Positions 63,010 to 64,000 of a stretch of DNA of 64,000 nucleotides are shown here, piece after piece. The position numbers and the translations under genes are program-made. The stretch's first letter is position 1. The number at the start of each line of letters is the position of its first letter. This DNA comes from Minwuia thermotolerans (lineage in GTDB: Bacteria > Pseudomonadota > Alphaproteobacteria > Minwuiales > Minwuiaceae): positions 18,380 through 82,379 of the forward strand of contig BQJF01000008.1 in NCBI GenBank assembly GCA_021604565.1, written 5' to 3'. The notes under the pieces are model-generated. The model was not told the origin of the DNA. It did not search any database and saw only the letters and a list, made by a program, of their open reading frames with translations.

Positions 63010-63169
63010 GGCCCCCGATCCGCGTCACTGCATCGCGTGCAAGCCTAGCCCGGTCGACAGACCGACGCCACTTTCAAAGCGTGCGGTGAGCCGGTTCCGG
63101 CACCCGCATCAGCGACGCTGGTATCGTTACCGATTGCAACGCTGAGCAACTGCTGCCGGAATGCTGCAC

Positions 63170-64000
63170 ATGACCTTCGTGACCCGTTTTGCGCCCAGCC
63201 CGACCGGATTCCTGCATGTCGGACATGCCCTGTCTGCCGTCATGGCGCATGACCAGGCGCGGGCGGCCGGCGGGCGGTTCCTGCTGCGTGTGGAGGACAT
63301 TGACCACACCCGCAGTCGCCCCGAGTTCGTCCAGGCGATCCTGGACGATCTGGCCGCGCTGGGCCTTACCTGGGATGGGCCGGTCTGGCACCAGTCCGAC
63401 AGGATGAAGACCTATACCTCCGTGCTGGAGGAACTGCGGGCGCGGGAGCTTGTCTATCCCTGCTTCTGCACCCGGCGACAGGTGGCCGCGGCGTCACCGG
63501 GGTCGGGCCTGGACGGGCTGATCTATGGCGGCACCTGCGCGCAGCTTGGCCCGTCCGAGATCGACGCGAAACTGTCGGACGGCGCGGTACCCGCCTGGCG
63601 GCTGCGGCTGCGGCACGCGCTTTCCCTGACCGGGGAGGTAACCTGGCAGGATGAACAGGCGGGCGCACAGTACTGGCAGGGGGATGGTCTGGGTGACGTG
63701 GTGGTTGCCCGTCGCGATATCGGCACCAGTTATCATCTTGCCGTGACCGTGGATGACGCCGCCCAGGGCATTACCCATGTCATCAGGGGACGCGACCTGT
63801 TCCATCAGACGTCCGTCCATGTTCTGTTGCAGATGCTGCTTGATCTGCCGAGGCCACATTATCTTCATCATCGGCTGGTACAGGACGGGGCGGGACGGAA
63901 GCTGTCGAAGTCGGAAGGTGTTCGCAGCTTGCGCGACATTTTCGCGGGTGGGATTGATGCGGGCTCCCTTGCGGATCAACTGCGGTCCATGATTTCGGGT
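63170..64000 (+). CDS. gluQ: Glutamyl-Q tRNA(Asp) synthetase (3' end beyond window)
   Basis: Attaches glutamate to queuosine at the wobble position of tRNA-Asp. 277 residues are visible, close to the full family length (about 290-310). Class I motif HVGH in 'RFAPSPTGFLHVGHALSA', zinc site 'YPCFCTRR' with a later 'YGGTC', and 'GRKLSKSEGVRSLRD' (KLSKS) near the C-terminus. There is no anticodon-binding domain, which separates it from GltX. ATG 63161 (in-frame, 9 nt upstream) is an alternative start. The stop lies outside the window. Confidence 0.92.
   Translation, partial: MTFVTRFAPSPTGFLHVGHALSAVMAHDQARAAGGRFLLRVEDIDHTRSRPEFVQAILDDLAALGLTWDGPVWHQSDRMKTYTSVLEELRARELVYPCFCTRRQVAAASPGSGLDGLIYGGTCAQLGPSEIDAKLSDGAVPAWRLRLRHALSLTGEVTWQDEQAGAQYWQGDGLGDVVVARRDIGTSYHLAVTVDDAAQGITHVIRGRDLFHQTSVHVLLQMLLDLPRPHYLHHRLVQDGAGRKLSKSEGVRSLRDIFAGGIDAGSLADQLRSMISG

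Overview
The window reads as chromosomal DNA of a high-GC, probably marine or salt-tolerant alphaproteobacterium. The pointers are an ectABC-ask osmolyte operon, a divergent oxyR/katG pair, several CoA-linked catabolic enzymes (four acyl-CoA dehydrogenases and a CaiB-type CoA-transferase), a Liv-type ABC importer, a Tat-exported isoquinoline-oxidoreductase-like enzyme, and densely packed operons with frequent 4-nt ATGA, GTGA or TTGA stop/start overlaps. I place it at class level only. I see no rRNA, tRNA, CRISPR array, insertion sequence, prophage or replication origin.

Layout. 1-5.0 kb: a minus-strand branched-chain-amino-acid-type ABC importer (binding protein, livG, livF, livH, and livM cut by the window edge) with a divergent PAS-LuxR regulator whose 3' end runs over a decayed cyclase-family fragment. 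5.2-8.6 kb: iorB-iorA with a divergent TetR gene and a candidate operator. 8.6-11.2 kb: a DUF1653 protein and a paired acyl-CoA dehydrogenase. 11.2-15.7 kb: ectA-ectB-ectC-ask with a divergent MarR regulator. 15.6-18.9 kb: oxyR and katG. 19-20.8 kb: a TetR gene with two tandem palindromic operators facing an NAD(P)-binding protein and a DUF1772 membrane protein. 20.8-28.7 kb: an ABC exporter, an ABC-F ATPase coupled to a SpoIIE-type phosphatase, an MFS transporter and an SDR dehydrogenase.

28.8-31.9 kb holds what I consider the most novel locus: four consecutive, tightly coupled genes for secreted proteins (three lipoproteins and one probably soluble periplasmic protein) that share a YC...C core and look like divergent paralogues. 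They are preceded by an inverted repeat that can cover the first ribosome binding site. I know no function for them.

32-40 kb is housekeeping: a SixA-like phosphatase, polyphosphate kinase and exopolyphosphatase, a TauE-type permease, RNase D and aspartyl-tRNA synthetase. A ParDE toxin-antitoxin pair follows, then an MFS transporter, a peroxiredoxin, an enolase-superfamily enzyme with a CoA-transferase, and a TPR-glycosyltransferase-like protein. 47-50 kb is an LLM oxidoreductase-MFS-ChaC operon. 50-54.6 kb carries DUF924, MliC-like, acyl-CoA dehydrogenase and GcvA-like LysR genes, and a VapBC45-like toxin-antitoxin pair. 54.6-60 kb has an acyl-CoA dehydrogenase, a hybrid histidine kinase without an input domain, and a ferric-iron importer (fbpA, fbpB, no ATPase gene nearby) behind a Fur-box-like site. 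The end holds an EamA transporter, an O-methyltransferase, an unknown protein and gluQ, cut by the window edge. No gap between annotated features exceeds about 240 bases.
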